From Alphaproteobacteria bacterium (GTDB taxonomy: Bacteria > Pseudomonadota > Alphaproteobacteria > UBA9219): a stretch of DNA of 64,000 nucleotides. This document shows, one piece after another, positions 52,679-62,075 of this stretch. A program made the translations under genes and the position numbers. Under the pieces are notes generated by a model, which was given only the letters and a program-made list of their open reading frames with translations, did no database searches and had not been told where the DNA came from. Every line of letters starts with the position of its first letter. Position 1 is the stretch's first letter. The stretch is from positions 1,661 through 65,660 of the forward strand of contig JABDFY010000004.1 of NCBI GenBank assembly GCA_013286365.1, read 5' to 3'.

Positions 52679-54553
52679 CTATCTATTCCTTCTTTGGTTA
52701 TCCATGATTTTCTGCGCTTTGGTTGGATCTATCCACCAGGCATCGCTTGTGTCTAGCCCATATTTTGGTGAAATGGCCGGCATACCGAACATATCCCAAT
52801 AGGCAACGCGGTAAGAACCTATGTACCAATGCGGAATAACATAAAAATTCCACAGCAATACACGGTCAAGCGCGTGACAAATCGTGACAAGACTTTCACG
52901 ATCGGGCGCATGAATAAGTTTATCCACGAGATCGTCAACGACAGGATCTCGCACACCGATCAAATTTTTGCTGCCTTTTTGATCAGCTTTGGCCGAGGAC
53001 CATAGATCTCGCTGTTCATTGCCAGGGGAAATGGATTGTGAGAAGACACCGATGGTCATATCGAAATCAAAGTCATCCATCAGATTTTGCATTTGCGCGG
53101 TATCGACGATGCGTAAAGAGGCTTCAATGCCTAATCTCTCGAGGTTGCGTAAAAAGGGCTGCGTCCAACGTTCAAACATCGGCGTAGAGTCGACAATCTC
53201 GAACTTGAATACATTTCCTTGGGCGTCGGTCAATTTCCCATTTTTCAGATCCCAACCAGCTTGATGCAATAGATCAATGGCTTTGTGAAGATTATCTCGA
53301 TTATTGCCACTGCCATCGGTGACAGGGGGATGATATTCAGTTGTAAATACCTCATTGGGGATCTTGCCACGGTAGGGTTCCAAAAGTTTAAGTTCGTCGG
53401 CAGAAGGGAGGCCGCGGGCGGCAAGTTCTGAATTTTCAAAATAACTTTGTGTGCGTTGATAGGCACCATAGGCTACCGTCTTATTCGACCACTCAAAATC
53501 AAAAGCATAGCCAAGGGCTTCGCGGACACGCCTGTCCTTAAATAAAGGGCGGCGCGTGTTAAAGACAAAGCCTTGCATGCCGGCCGGTAGCTCATTCTTA
53601 ATTTCGCGCTTGATGATCAAGCCCTCTTTGACGGCGGGTGTGTCATAGCTTAAGGCCCAGTTCTTGGCCGTGTTTTCAAGCCGGAAATCGTATCGCCCAG
53701 CAAAGAATCCTTCGAGTGCCACGGTTTCGTCGCGATAATAGTCGTAACGAATGCTATCGAAATTATAGCGTCCACGGCCTATCGGCAGATTTTTGGCCCA
53801 CCAATCGGCGACACGTTTAAACGAAATTGTGCGGCCGGGAACTATTTGGTCAACGACATAGGGCCCGCTTCCCAAAATTGGTTCAAGCGTCGTGGCACTA
53901 AAATCTTTACCCGACCAAAATTTCTTCGATAGTACCGGCAACTGGCCCATAATCAACGGCAGCTCAGTATTGCCGGTTTCACGGAAGGTAAATTTCACTT
54001 CATGTTCGCCTGTCTTTTCGGCTTTGGCGACATCTTTATAATAGCTGCGATAAAAGGGGTGCCCCTTATCGCGCAGGATTTCGAACGAGAAAATGATATC
54101 TTCTGGCGTTATCGGTGATCCATCATGAAACCGTGCCTCGGGCCTCAATTTATACGACACCCAGCTGCGATCAGGGGCTACCGTAACGCTTTCGGCGACC
54201 CAGCCATACTGGCTGAAAGGTTCGTCAAGCGAAGCATCCATCAATGTCTCGAATACCATGCCGACACCTGCTGCCGGAACGCCTTTCAGAATATAGGGAT
54301 TGAGGCTGTCGTAAGTGCCGATCTCGGCTAGACGCAGCTCGCCACCTTTGGGGGCATCCGGATTGATATAATCAAAATGTTTGAAGTCATTTCCGTATTT
54401 GGGTTGGCCATGAAGGGCTATGCCATTGGAGGGTTGTTGAGCTTGGGTTGTCCCCGAATATAACAACATGACAAGTAGCGACAACGCTAGACACGCGCTT
54501 CTCAAGATACGCCGTCGGTTAGTTTCCCTGTTCGCAATAATTTTGGCTGTCAT
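52679..54553 (-). CDS. yejA: Peptide ABC transporter substrate-binding protein (YejA-like)
   Basis: A 624-residue periplasmic binding protein of the SBP_bac_5 family. The signal peptide (ACLALSLLVMLLYSGTTQAQ) is followed by ALHGQPKYGNDFKHFDYINPDAPKGG, the usual YejA opening, then GTYDSLNPYILKG, YKLRPEARFHDGSPITPEDI, FKFTFRETGN-type strands and a late LLWNFYVIPHWYIGSYRVAYWD. This opening and length place it in the YejA group, the binding component of YejABEF. The permease/ATPase genes are at 17504-21260, 31 kb away. Upstream, sapC ends 29 bp before its start. Confidence 0.9.
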   Translation of the reverse strand: MTAKIIANRETNRRRILRSACLALSLLVMLLYSGTTQAQQPSNGIALHGQPKYGNDFKHFDYINPDAPKGGELRLAEIGTYDSLNPYILKGVPAAGVGMVFETLMDASLDEPFSQYGWVAESVTVAPDRSWVSYKLRPEARFHDGSPITPEDIIFSFEILRDKGHPFYRSYYKDVAKAEKTGEHEVKFTFRETGNTELPLIMGQLPVLSKKFWSGKDFSATTLEPILGSGPYVVDQIVPGRTISFKRVADWWAKNLPIGRGRYNFDSIRYDYYRDETVALEGFFAGRYDFRLENTAKNWALSYDTPAVKEGLIIKREIKNELPAGMQGFVFNTRRPLFKDRRVREALGYAFDFEWSNKTVAYGAYQRTQSYFENSELAARGLPSADELKLLEPYRGKIPNEVFTTEYHPPVTDGSGNNRDNLHKAIDLLHQAGWDLKNGKLTDAQGNVFKFEIVDSTPMFERWTQPFLRNLERLGIEASLRIVDTAQMQNLMDDFDFDMTIGVFSQSISPGNEQRDLWSSAKADQKGSKNLIGVRDPVVDDLVDKLIHAPDRESLVTICHALDRVLLWNFYVIPHWYIGSYRVAYWDMFGMPAISPKYGLDTSDAWWIDPTKAQKIMDNQRRNR

Positions 54554-54582
54554 TTGATGGTTGGTGTGGCTAGTTGGTTTTA

Positions 54583-55380
54583 CTATTTCTTCGGCGGTTG
54601 TACCAATTCAACAAGGTTCTGCCAGCGATGTGATGAAAGAAGCTGGGCATAGACCAGGCCTAGCCATCCTTTGCGCCGCCATTCGAGAAAGACGTTATCA
54701 GGCAGCGCGTCGAATTTCTTTGGATCTATAACCAGAAATCCGCTGAGCTGCAGACGTGTACCATCTGGCATATCGATTTGCGCGTCGTTTTGCATCAAAA
54801 GGTTGTATTCTTTAAGCGCTTTGACGAAGGCATCCGTTACGTCGCCTTGTTGGCGCAAAGTGGCACAGAATTCCATCGCGCTCTTGGTGAACTCACTCGG
54901 GTTCTCGCCATCAAAGAGGGCAAATTCGCCTTGTTCGCCAAGCATGTCGCTCGCTTCATCGATACAGAGGACAAACTGTTTTTGCTCAGGATCATCCATA
55001 AGGATAAAAGGATAGCGACGTACATAAGCTGGAAGATAGCTTCCGGCCTGCCAGCGCCCTTGAGCATCGATAAAAACATTGCTGTCATTACGCAAGCCCA
55101 CAACGGCAGCTGGGATGGGCATTGGCCCTGCCGCGAAGACGATAGGGTAATAGGCGGCAGCCATCGGAAACTCATCAATGAGCAAGGGAATAGCATTGGT
55201 GTTTGCAGCAAAGCGGAAATGTAAGGGACGGGACAATTTTAATTTGCCATCACGCGCGCGGTCGAGCGGGCGCGGTGAGGCATAGAACATCGGTAAGTTG
55301 CCGTCCGTCGGATTGGCACCTGCTTGGGGTGTTGTTAGGTTTGCAGTTTGCGGATTAGGCGGCGTAGTTGGACTTGGCAT
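54583..55380 (-). CDS. SapC family protein
   Basis: A 265-residue cytoplasmic protein of the SapC family: residues 28-60 LYASPRPLDRARDGKLK-type opening (here MFYASPRPLDRARD), FRFAANTNAIPLLIDEFPMAA, YPIVFAAGPMPIPAAVVGLR, NVFIDAQGRWQAGSYLPAYVRRYPF and a final EWRRKGWLGLVYAQLLS. SapC in Campylobacter relates to S-layer biosynthesis; in other proteobacteria the function is unknown. It sits between the YejA-like gene and the 908-residue protein on the same strand, so all three may share a transcript. Confidence 0.88.
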   Translation of the reverse strand: MPSPTTPPNPQTANLTTPQAGANPTDGNLPMFYASPRPLDRARDGKLKLSRPLHFRFAANTNAIPLLIDEFPMAAAYYPIVFAAGPMPIPAAVVGLRNDSNVFIDAQGRWQAGSYLPAYVRRYPFILMDDPEQKQFVLCIDEASDMLGEQGEFALFDGENPSEFTKSAMEFCATLRQQGDVTDAFVKALKEYNLLMQNDAQIDMPDGTRLQLSGFLVIDPKKFDALPDNVFLEWRRKGWLGLVYAQLLSSHRWQNLVELVQPPKK

Positions 55381-55440
55381 ACTTTAAGCTCCTTAATATT
55401 ATGGAGATATAATAGGGATATAGAGGTATCAGGGTTCGGA

Positions 55441-55498
55441 TTGAGGGGCAAGTTTTCTGGGTTTGGGGTCCAGATTATTGGCCCTCAAGACAGTGGGC
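55441..55498. other. Two-tier hairpin between sapC and the 908-codon gene
   Basis: TTGAGGG (55441-55447) pairs with CCCTCAA (55492-55498); inside it TCTGG (55456-55460) pairs with CCAGA (55470-55474). The structure sits in the 292-bp gap and may be the 3' end of the 908-codon gene or part of the sapC leader on the minus strand. No T run follows on the minus strand. Confidence 0.35.
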
Positions 55499-55672
55499 TA
55501 GAAAAAACATGGTCGCGACCGTATCGATCATTCCTAGCTCAGCTAAGTAGCTTGATTGATATTAAGTCTTTCAACTATTTTTAGGGACAATTTGGATATT
55601 TTGCCAAGCTTACGAACTAAAATAGGATGAGGGCTGAAGTTTAGAGAGACGTTAGAAAACTAAGACGATCTT

Positions 55673-58399
55673 TTATGTCCAGGCTTTGGGTCTGCTTTTG
55701 GTGCTGGGGGCAGAGGACCCAACTTGGGCATCTTTGCCGGCCTTAAGTTCTTTGCCATATACGTTGTAGGCCGTTGGTAAATTACCATTATGTAGGCGCT
55801 CGATGTTTTCTGCCGCCAATTCAGCTAATTGATCGGGGTGGGCGCTTGCCATGTCATCACCCAATTTTCCTTTGTAATTAGGGTAACGAGCGGCCGTCGC
55901 AACCAAGGGTTGTTGAGCTGCTGCAGCACCTGTTGCAACCGGCACAACGGTGGGTCCTTCGCCAGGCGCGTGATGCCATACAGCATCTTCGCGACGAGCT
56001 GGTGGTCTGTTGGCATCTGTTTGATGGATCGGCGGCGTTGGAAATGCTGGAGGTGCAGGAGCGGCCGTAGGTTGAGCTTGAGGTGGTGGCAGCGGTTCTC
56101 TTTGAATAGGTGCTTGTGGTGGAACTGTTTGGGTTGGTGGTGGCCCTTGCGCTGGCGCTGCTACACCAAGGGGTATTGGCTCTCCCGCATGCAAAGGAGG
56201 CATACTTGTGTCGAAGTGCATTCGAGCAGCCTGAGCCTGAGAACCGCTTATACTAGAGTGCAGATAGGTTTCTAAAGCGGGGGGCGGGTAACTCAAATAA
56301 TTAAGTGCCTGCTGAAAGGCATGCGCATCATCAAAGAAATATCTCTCAGCTTTACCGTTGTCGTAGCCAAGAGATATTGCGTAATGGAGCTGACCATCTT
56401 TCGGATCAATCATGGCGCCGGCAGCAACGGATTTGGGCTCCTTAGCGGTCATTTGTTGTGGTGACCGAGGTATTTCCTTAATGGCATACACTTCCGTTGG
56501 CCTAACGCCTGGAGTTGACGCTGGTATCCCTCCTTGGGGAGGCATGAGTTGTTGATATTGGGGCGAATTAACAATCGATGCATAAGCCGTCTGACTATTA
56601 ATATCGGGTCGTCCATAAGAACCCGGTTGGGCTGGAACGATAGGTGGCAGCGCTGCATCTCGCGGCCTCACGCCCGGTAGTTGAGTTTGCGTGGCGGTAA
56701 GTTTCGCAACGACGGGGTTATCTACGGTGACAGATACATCGTGCCCGGCTTCATCGTGGCCCGGGAAAACGAATGTGGTCTTGCCGGATACACTCGTCGC
56801 TGGGGCGCCGGCAGCGGCATCATCCACCCGTGTTGTAGAGGTGCTCCTAAGATCTCTGGCTCCACCAAGAGGAGAGCCAACATTAGGGACTTTTACTGGA
56901 CTGCCGTCAGTGCCTATTGCGGTGGCAACTTCATTTCCATGGCTATCGACTGTTGTTCTAAGGCCGGCAATAGTTACAGTTGATGTACTGTTTGGATCTT
57001 TGATAGTTAAATCACTTGGCGGATTCTTAAATCTTCCCGCTACAGTTATAGCTACTGGAGCTGGCAACATAATATCACGACTAGTTATGTTCGCATGAGT
57101 TCCCAAGTAATCTTCAAAAGCTTTGATGCCTTTATTATTAAGTTCATCGAGCGCTAATCTAAGAGGTGAGTGTGGATCATTCAGTCCAGGTGTGGTTGGA
57201 AAACCGAAAGTTACTTTGTTATGAACGGGATCCATAACCTCTTTTGGGGTAGGATCTTGAGCGATAGTTAAAAAATAATACGGTCTGCCATTCGTCCCTT
57301 CAGCTGGGCGCGCGCTTAGACTTACGTGCAAACCACTATCAGGAAGGAACAGAGGATCGGAATCGACGGACACGCGTTTTCCTTCAGCAACATCTTGCAT
57401 TTTGGCTAGCAGACTATTGGCTCCCAAAACAGTGCCGTTTGCTGCCAAATCACCATCATTGGGATTGGTGCGATCAATTCTAATCAGATCGCTATAGGCA
57501 TTGGCGCCAATATCAAGTTCGGCTCTGTTTAGATCCGTAAAAGCTTGGGTATAAATTTGATCAATATTTTGGTGAGCGAGTGCGGGTTGGGCGTCGTGCC
57601 TCTGTCTATATTGTGCCAGGGCATTTACAGTTAACTGATCGGTTTGTGTATGGTGAGGATCTTGGACAATGACTTGAAAGGCAGCTTGAATATGATCCAG
57701 GGCTTTTGCTTTATCAGCAGGTGTTGTGGCTGCATTGACGGCAGCCTCTGTAGCCCTAAGAATGCTTTTAACGGTAGCTTCATTGGTTGTCATATCATTG
57801 TTGCGATCTTGGATAACACCAGCAAAGGCTGCATATGCTGGTGCTGGCATGGGATCTGGCACAATGGGGCTTAACTTGTCTTTAAACGCCTGTTTGGTGT
57901 TATCGGCGTTATTTGGATCTTGGTTGTAAGGATAGGGTGAAGAAAATGGTAATGTGGCCACTTCGTCGAGTGAATGAAGTATATCAATAGTACTGTCTCT
58001 AACTTTCATCAATTGAACAACTTGCCCATAGGCCCGCTTACGCGTAGGGTCGGTCGTTGCATCAGATAAATTCTCAAAAGCCTTTTCAATTTGATGCCAG
58101 GCGATCGAGCGTTTGTCTTTAGTTGGATCAGGGTCGGTGTCGGGGTCGCTAATCGCATTTATGGCTTGCCAACTGGCATCAGAAACAGTCTGTGCATAAA
58201 TTTGAGGTGATGCGGCTAATTGCTGAACGTTCTGTTTCAGCCATTCATTGAACTTGGCAAGAGCGGTTTCTGATAAAACACTTTCATCGCCGCCAAAGGT
58301 ACTCTTGAAAGCCGTCAACGCCGGTGCATCTGGTGTTCCGCCAGTTGCGTTGTTAAATAAATAGCTATCGGCCTCAGTTAATTCGGTTTCTCTCGACAC
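55673..58399 (-). CDS. 908-residue protein without cysteine, function unknown
   Basis: I do not recognise this protein. It starts MSRETELTEADSYLFNNATG, has no signal peptide, and reading the whole chain shows no cysteine. Residues 1-310 look helical with repeated tetratricopeptide-like but irregular spacing; 310-560 are strand-rich (LHVSLSARPAEG, VTIAGLRTTVDS); 570-760 mix both; residues 740-820 are extremely proline-, glutamine- and alanine-rich (PPPTQTVPPQAPIQREPLPP and similar), and a short conserved-looking block closes it (AHPDQLAELAAENIERLHNG). The absence of cysteine and the Pro-rich linker would suit a secreted or surface protein exported without a signal peptide (type I, III, IV or VI), but this is inference. 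Confidence 0.7.
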   Translation of the reverse strand: MSRETELTEADSYLFNNATGGTPDAPALTAFKSTFGGDESVLSETALAKFNEWLKQNVQQLAASPQIYAQTVSDASWQAINAISDPDTDPDPTKDKRSIAWHQIEKAFENLSDATTDPTRKRAYGQVVQLMKVRDSTIDILHSLDEVATLPFSSPYPYNQDPNNADNTKQAFKDKLSPIVPDPMPAPAYAAFAGVIQDRNNDMTTNEATVKSILRATEAAVNAATTPADKAKALDHIQAAFQVIVQDPHHTQTDQLTVNALAQYRQRHDAQPALAHQNIDQIYTQAFTDLNRAELDIGANAYSDLIRIDRTNPNDGDLAANGTVLGANSLLAKMQDVAEGKRVSVDSDPLFLPDSGLHVSLSARPAEGTNGRPYYFLTIAQDPTPKEVMDPVHNKVTFGFPTTPGLNDPHSPLRLALDELNNKGIKAFEDYLGTHANITSRDIMLPAPVAITVAGRFKNPPSDLTIKDPNSTSTVTIAGLRTTVDSHGNEVATAIGTDGSPVKVPNVGSPLGGARDLRSTSTTRVDDAAAGAPATSVSGKTTFVFPGHDEAGHDVSVTVDNPVVAKLTATQTQLPGVRPRDAALPPIVPAQPGSYGRPDINSQTAYASIVNSPQYQQLMPPQGGIPASTPGVRPTEVYAIKEIPRSPQQMTAKEPKSVAAGAMIDPKDGQLHYAISLGYDNGKAERYFFDDAHAFQQALNYLSYPPPALETYLHSSISGSQAQAARMHFDTSMPPLHAGEPIPLGVAAPAQGPPPTQTVPPQAPIQREPLPPPQAQPTAAPAPPAFPTPPIHQTDANRPPARREDAVWHHAPGEGPTVVPVATGAAAAQQPLVATAARYPNYKGKLGDDMASAHPDQLAELAAENIERLHNGNLPTAYNVYGKELKAGKDAQVGSSAPSTKSRPKAWT

Positions 58400-58667
58400 T
58401 AAATAGCTCCCTTTAATATCAATTCAGGGCTCTTTTTCTCAAATACATTATATTGCATTTTAACAATAACCATCATTCCTTAAAACCCTGTTAAATTTTA
58501 ATCTATCCCCTTGATCTTCCACGTTTAAAAGAGTGGCACGATATTTTCTTAGTAAAACGCAAGCGGCCGTGAAACTTTGCAGTAGAAAGAGGCAGCTAAT
58601 TGAACAGAGAGTCCGCTGGTTTGGTTAAAATGTAGGTGCAATTCACTTTAGGCATGTTTTGTGATGA

Positions 58668-59006
58668 CTAAAAGTTGACAATCCGGCCAGGAAACCAATG
58701 ACGGCCTTGTTTGTCTTCAATCTCCAAAAGCCAGGAATCGGGGTCTATCTTAGCCTGTTGTTCGAGATAGAGATCAGCCTCGGCTTCACTGAAAGGGCGC
58801 GATTTGTTGACCGCTGTCCATACAAGCTCGTCATCGAAGCGCACTTGCGTTAAAACTTGTGCCGTGCCGTCGAGGTGATTGATTTTAATGATTATCGTAC
58901 CGCTTGAGTTATCGCCGTGCCGACGTACGGTGATAGGAACACCCTCTTTTGCGGCAATCCGTATTTGAGCATTGATTATTAGATCGGTGGGCAGCTGATC
59001 ATTCAT
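58668..59006 (-). CDS. DUF1491 family protein
   Basis: A 112-residue alphaproteobacterial protein with the DUF1491 pattern: LPTDLIINAQIRIAAKEGVP, VRRHGDNSSGTIIIKINHLD, GTAQVLTQVRFDDELVWTAV, EADLYLEQQAKIDPDSWLLEIED and a terminal GRHWFPGRI. Function unknown. The ATG at 59006 gives the family length; the open frame extends to 59072 within the surE gene. It follows surE on the same strand and overlaps its end closely. Confidence 0.88.
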   Translation of the reverse strand: MNDQLPTDLIINAQIRIAAKEGVPITVRRHGDNSSGTIIIKINHLDGTAQVLTQVRFDDELVWTAVNKSRPFSEAEADLYLEQQAKIDPDSWLLEIEDKQGRHWFPGRIVNF

Positions 59007-59010
59007 GCGT

Positions 59011-59793
59011 CTATGAATTATCCTCAAACGGATGCCATGGTTCATCGACAGTAATACTGCGGTTTGAGCCAAGACAAGTAACGGCTACCTGGTTGTTTTC
59101 TAAAATTGCCGCATCGCTGTTGTTGTCAGGTTCATGGTCTCGGCGCTCAAGCGTCAACCAAAAATATTTTTGCTCGCGGTGATCATCGCGCTCATCGATA
59201 TGAATATTGGCGATATTGTTTATAGCTGAGCGCGCCCAGCGGAAGCCTTTAATGAGGTTAGCGTCGCAATCGGGAATGTTGATCGAAAGACATGTATCTT
59301 TGTGCCAAGCATGTGTCAGAAAATATCTGAGCAATTTTGGTGCTATGGCCTGCGCCGTATCCCAACGAATATCCTGGCGCGACGTGCCGTAAGCTTGGCT
59401 GATGGCAATGGAGGGGATGTTGAGCATTAAGCCGGTGAAGGCAGCACCTAGAGTACCTGATAGGTTAATCTCGTCGCCAACATTAGCGCCGGCATTGATA
59501 CCAGAGAGAATAAATGAAGGACGAGCCTTGGCCATAAAGTGTGACACTGCCATGGCAACACAATCGGCTGGCGTTCCGTCAATCGCCCAACTTCGTTCAC
59601 CACGCGGCCAGCCGCGCAGAGGCTGGTGCAGGGATATGCTTTGCCCTGTGCCGCTTTGATCATGTTCGGGTGCAATAACCCAAACTTCTTCGGCAATATC
59701 CTGGGCAATTTGGATCAAAGCCTTGAGACCGGGCGCATCAATGCCATCATCATTGGTCAGCAATAAGCGCGGCACGCGGATCGAGTTGGGCAT
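59011..59793 (-). CDS. surE: 5'/3'-nucleotidase SurE
   Basis: A metal-dependent phosphatase acting on nucleoside 5'- and 3'-monophosphates. The 260 residues begin near the active site, as usual: RLLLTNDDGIDAPGLKAL, then VIAPEHDQSGTGQSISLHQP, DGTPADCVAMAVS and SGINAGANVGDEINLSGTLG AAFTG. The ATG at 59793 is preferred; a TTG at 59829 adds 12 residues. pcm and sspB-type neighbours that sometimes accompany surE are not adjacent, and DUF1491 follows. Confidence 0.94.
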   Translation of the reverse strand: MPNSIRVPRLLLTNDDGIDAPGLKALIQIAQDIAEEVWVIAPEHDQSGTGQSISLHQPLRGWPRGERSWAIDGTPADCVAMAVSHFMAKARPSFILSGINAGANVGDEINLSGTLGAAFTGLMLNIPSIAISQAYGTSRQDIRWDTAQAIAPKLLRYFLTHAWHKDTCLSINIPDCDANLIKGFRWARSAINNIANIHIDERDDHREQKYFWLTLERRDHEPDNNSDAAILENNQVAVTCLGSNRSITVDEPWHPFEDNS

Positions 59794-59907
59794 CAACAAA
59801 CAATGATTGGGGAAAAAACGATATGGCAAACTTTAGATCAGATTTTGGACCTTGTCTGCATTTCTTTGCTCTAGATCCAATAATTAGAGTTGATCATGGG
59901 TTTAGCG

Positions 59908-60870
59908 CTAAGGTTTATCGTCAAAACCGATTTGCTCAGCGATAAAATAAATTGGACGACCTTTAACTTCGGTAAAAACACGAGCCAAATATTCACCGAT
60001 CATGCCCAAGCTTAAAAGCTGCAGGCCACCCAAGAGAAGGATGCCTACCATAACGGAAGCATAGCCCGGCACATCAGCACCATAGATCAAGGTACGTAAA
60101 GTAAGATAAACACCATAAGTAAGAGCTATCAGGGAAACTAAACCGCCGCTCCATGTCCAAACGCGTAAAGGAAGGGTGCTGAAAGACGATAGTCCGTCAA
60201 AGGCAAAACGCAAAAGATGAAAGAAATTCCAGTTGGAGGAACCGCGTGGTCGTGGGGCAACCTCGAAGGGAACAGTCTCATGGTGAAAGCCAACCCACGT
60301 CACCAAGCCTTTCATAAACCGGTTGCGTTCGGGTAGAGCATTCACAGCGTTGATAACCTTGCGGTCAAGCAAGCAAAAATCGCCTGCACCCTCGGGAAGC
60401 TTGATATCGGCGATCTTTTGAAAAATTGCATAGAAGGCATGCGAGAAGAAACGCCGCAGCTGGCTATCAGTGTCACGGTTTTTGCGAATGGCATAGACTA
60501 ACTCGGCGCCGTTTTGCCACTTTGCTACAAGCTCGGGGATAATTTCAGGAGGATGCTGTAGATCGCTGTCCATGGTAATGGCGGACAAGCCTGTCGCCAG
60601 GCGCAACCCACACGAAAGTGCGGCTTCCTTGCCAAAATTACGTGCTAAACGCACGATCTTAATGCGCAAATCTTGTTCGCGTTCACGGAGAAGCGCCTGA
60701 TATGTTTTGTCGGTGCTGCCATCATCAACGCAAATAATTTCATAGCTGAGGCCCAATTGGCTTAGGGCAGGATAAAGTCGCTGGAATAAATCACGCAAAA
60801 TCCCAGCCTCATTATGGAATGGAAGTATGAGAGAAAGTTTGGGCTGTCCGGTGACAGAAAGAGAAGACAT
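59908..60870 (-). CDS. Polyprenyl-phosphate glycosyltransferase (GtrB/ArnC/DPM1-like)
   Basis: A 320-residue family 2 glycosyltransferase that loads a sugar onto polyprenyl phosphate at the inner membrane. Visible: CVDDGSTDKTYQALLRE, the catalytic MDSDLQHPPEIIPELVAKW, LLDRKVINAVNALPERNRFM and two C-terminal membrane segments (LIALTYGVYLTLRTLIYG and VGILLLGGLQLLSLGMIGEY) with the terminal EVKGRPIYFIAEQIG. The sugar (glucose, mannose or amino-arabinose derivative) cannot be told. It lies upstream of surE on the same strand, 115 bp apart. Confidence 0.9.
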   Translation of the reverse strand: MSSLSVTGQPKLSLILPFHNEAGILRDLFQRLYPALSQLGLSYEIICVDDGSTDKTYQALLREREQDLRIKIVRLARNFGKEAALSCGLRLATGLSAITMDSDLQHPPEIIPELVAKWQNGAELVYAIRKNRDTDSQLRRFFSHAFYAIFQKIADIKLPEGAGDFCLLDRKVINAVNALPERNRFMKGLVTWVGFHHETVPFEVAPRPRGSSNWNFFHLLRFAFDGLSSFSTLPLRVWTWSGGLVSLIALTYGVYLTLRTLIYGADVPGYASVMVGILLLGGLQLLSLGMIGEYLARVFTEVKGRPIYFIAEQIGFDDKP

Positions 60871-60965
60871 ATGGGGTCAGAAGTCAGAATTCAAAGGCCG
60901 AAACGCAGAACTGCAATCTAAATCCTGTCGTTTGAGTTGAGTTCATCATTTCTCTGACATCTAAC

Positions 60966-61178
60966 TTAAAAGCCTTCGCGTTCTTTGCGTTTGCGCTCAA
61001 CCTTGCGTTGGCGCCGAACGGATTCCGCTTTTTCTCGGGCACGTCTTTCCGATGGTTTTTCATAATTGCGGCGCAATTTCATTTCACGAAAAATACCTTC
61101 ACGCTGCATTTTCTTTTTAAGCGCACGAAGCGCCTGATCGACATTGTTGTCACGTACTAAAACCTGCACGAACGCCAC
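60966..61178 (-). CDS. rpsU: 30S ribosomal protein S21
   Basis: A 70-residue basic protein with the S21 pattern [20 protein letters not shown] and a strongly basic end ([16 protein letters not shown]). It stands by itself on the minus strand, back to back with the COQ9 gene, an arrangement seen in many alphaproteobacteria. A GGAGG-type site (AAGGAGGG) lies right ahead of the start. Confidence 0.95.
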   Translation of the reverse strand: MAFVQVLVRDNNVDQALRALKKKMQREGIFREMKLRRNYEKPSERRAREKAESVRRQRKVERKRKEREGF

Positions 61179-61388
61179 CCTCCTTGGGTTGGATTGATAA
61201 GTTGTATGAAATCACAAAACTAGTTTCCCGCTGTTGACAGGCAACGTCTGGGAGCGCCTTACATAACACAATCAAAGGCTTAGGCAAAAGAGAATATTAA
61301 GTGGCTTCCAAGATCAGGCTTAGGCTTAACCCTATGAGTTTACAGGAAAAATGCTATGATTGTGTCGTGTTTAGCTGAAAGATCGAGC

Positions 61389-62072
61389 ATGAAGCATCCG
61401 AGACATCGTCAATCTAAACGCCCAAGGGCTCATAGCGTTCAGCACGCCAAAGACACTAAACGCGAGACAATATTATACGCTGTACTGAAGCAGGTACCGT
61501 TCGACGGATGGACGACGGTTGCTTATGAGCGTGGCCTCAAAGTATCTGGCATTAGCCAAGGTGAGGCGGATTTATTATTGCCGCAAGGTATGCGCGATAT
61601 AATCGATTTGTTTGGTGTTGTTGCTGACCAGGCGATGGAAGAAAAAATTTCAGATGAACCTGGATTTTCCCACTTGCGGATACGTGAAAAAATTGCTTTT
61701 GCCGTTCGCGCGCGGCTACAATTTTTAATGCCGCATCGCGAAGCTTTGCGCCGGCTGATGATATGGTATGCCCTGCCACATCACGTACCGCTGGGTTTGA
61801 AGCGGCTTTATCGAATAGTTGATCTTATGTGGCGAACGGCTGGCGATACCTCTACCGATTTTAATTTCTATACCAAGCGTGCTTTGTTAGCTGGCGTTCT
61901 AAAAACGACCATATTGTTTTGGCTTGATGACGATACGCCAAATTGCAGCGCCAGTTGGGAGTTTCTTGACCGCCGCATAGCAGAAGTTTTAAAGATTGGA
62001 AAAACAATTAGCCTTATGAAAGAATGGTCGCCGACTGATTTGGTGAGCAAATTGCGCCGTGCTGTCGGTTAA
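61389..62072 (+). CDS. COQ9 family ubiquinone biosynthesis protein
   Basis: A 227-residue TetR-fold protein of the COQ9 family, thought to bind quinone intermediates and lipids for ubiquinone synthesis. Present are LYAVLKQVPFDGWTTVAYER, RMRDIIDLF-type helix (GMRDIIDLFGVVADQAMEE), VRARLQFLMPHREALRRLM, WRTAGDTSTDFNFYTKRALLA and EFLDRRIAEVLKIGKTI. The ATG at 61389 is used; a longer frame starts at 61356. It faces sspB tail-to-tail, 3 bp apart. Confidence 0.92.
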   Translation: MKHPRHRQSKRPRAHSVQHAKDTKRETILYAVLKQVPFDGWTTVAYERGLKVSGISQGEADLLLPQGMRDIIDLFGVVADQAMEEKISDEPGFSHLRIREKIAFAVRARLQFLMPHREALRRLMIWYALPHHVPLGLKRLYRIVDLMWRTAGDTSTDFNFYTKRALLAGVLKTTILFWLDDDTPNCSASWEFLDRRIAEVLKIGKTISLMKEWSPTDLVSKLRRAVG

Positions 62073-62075
62073 AAA

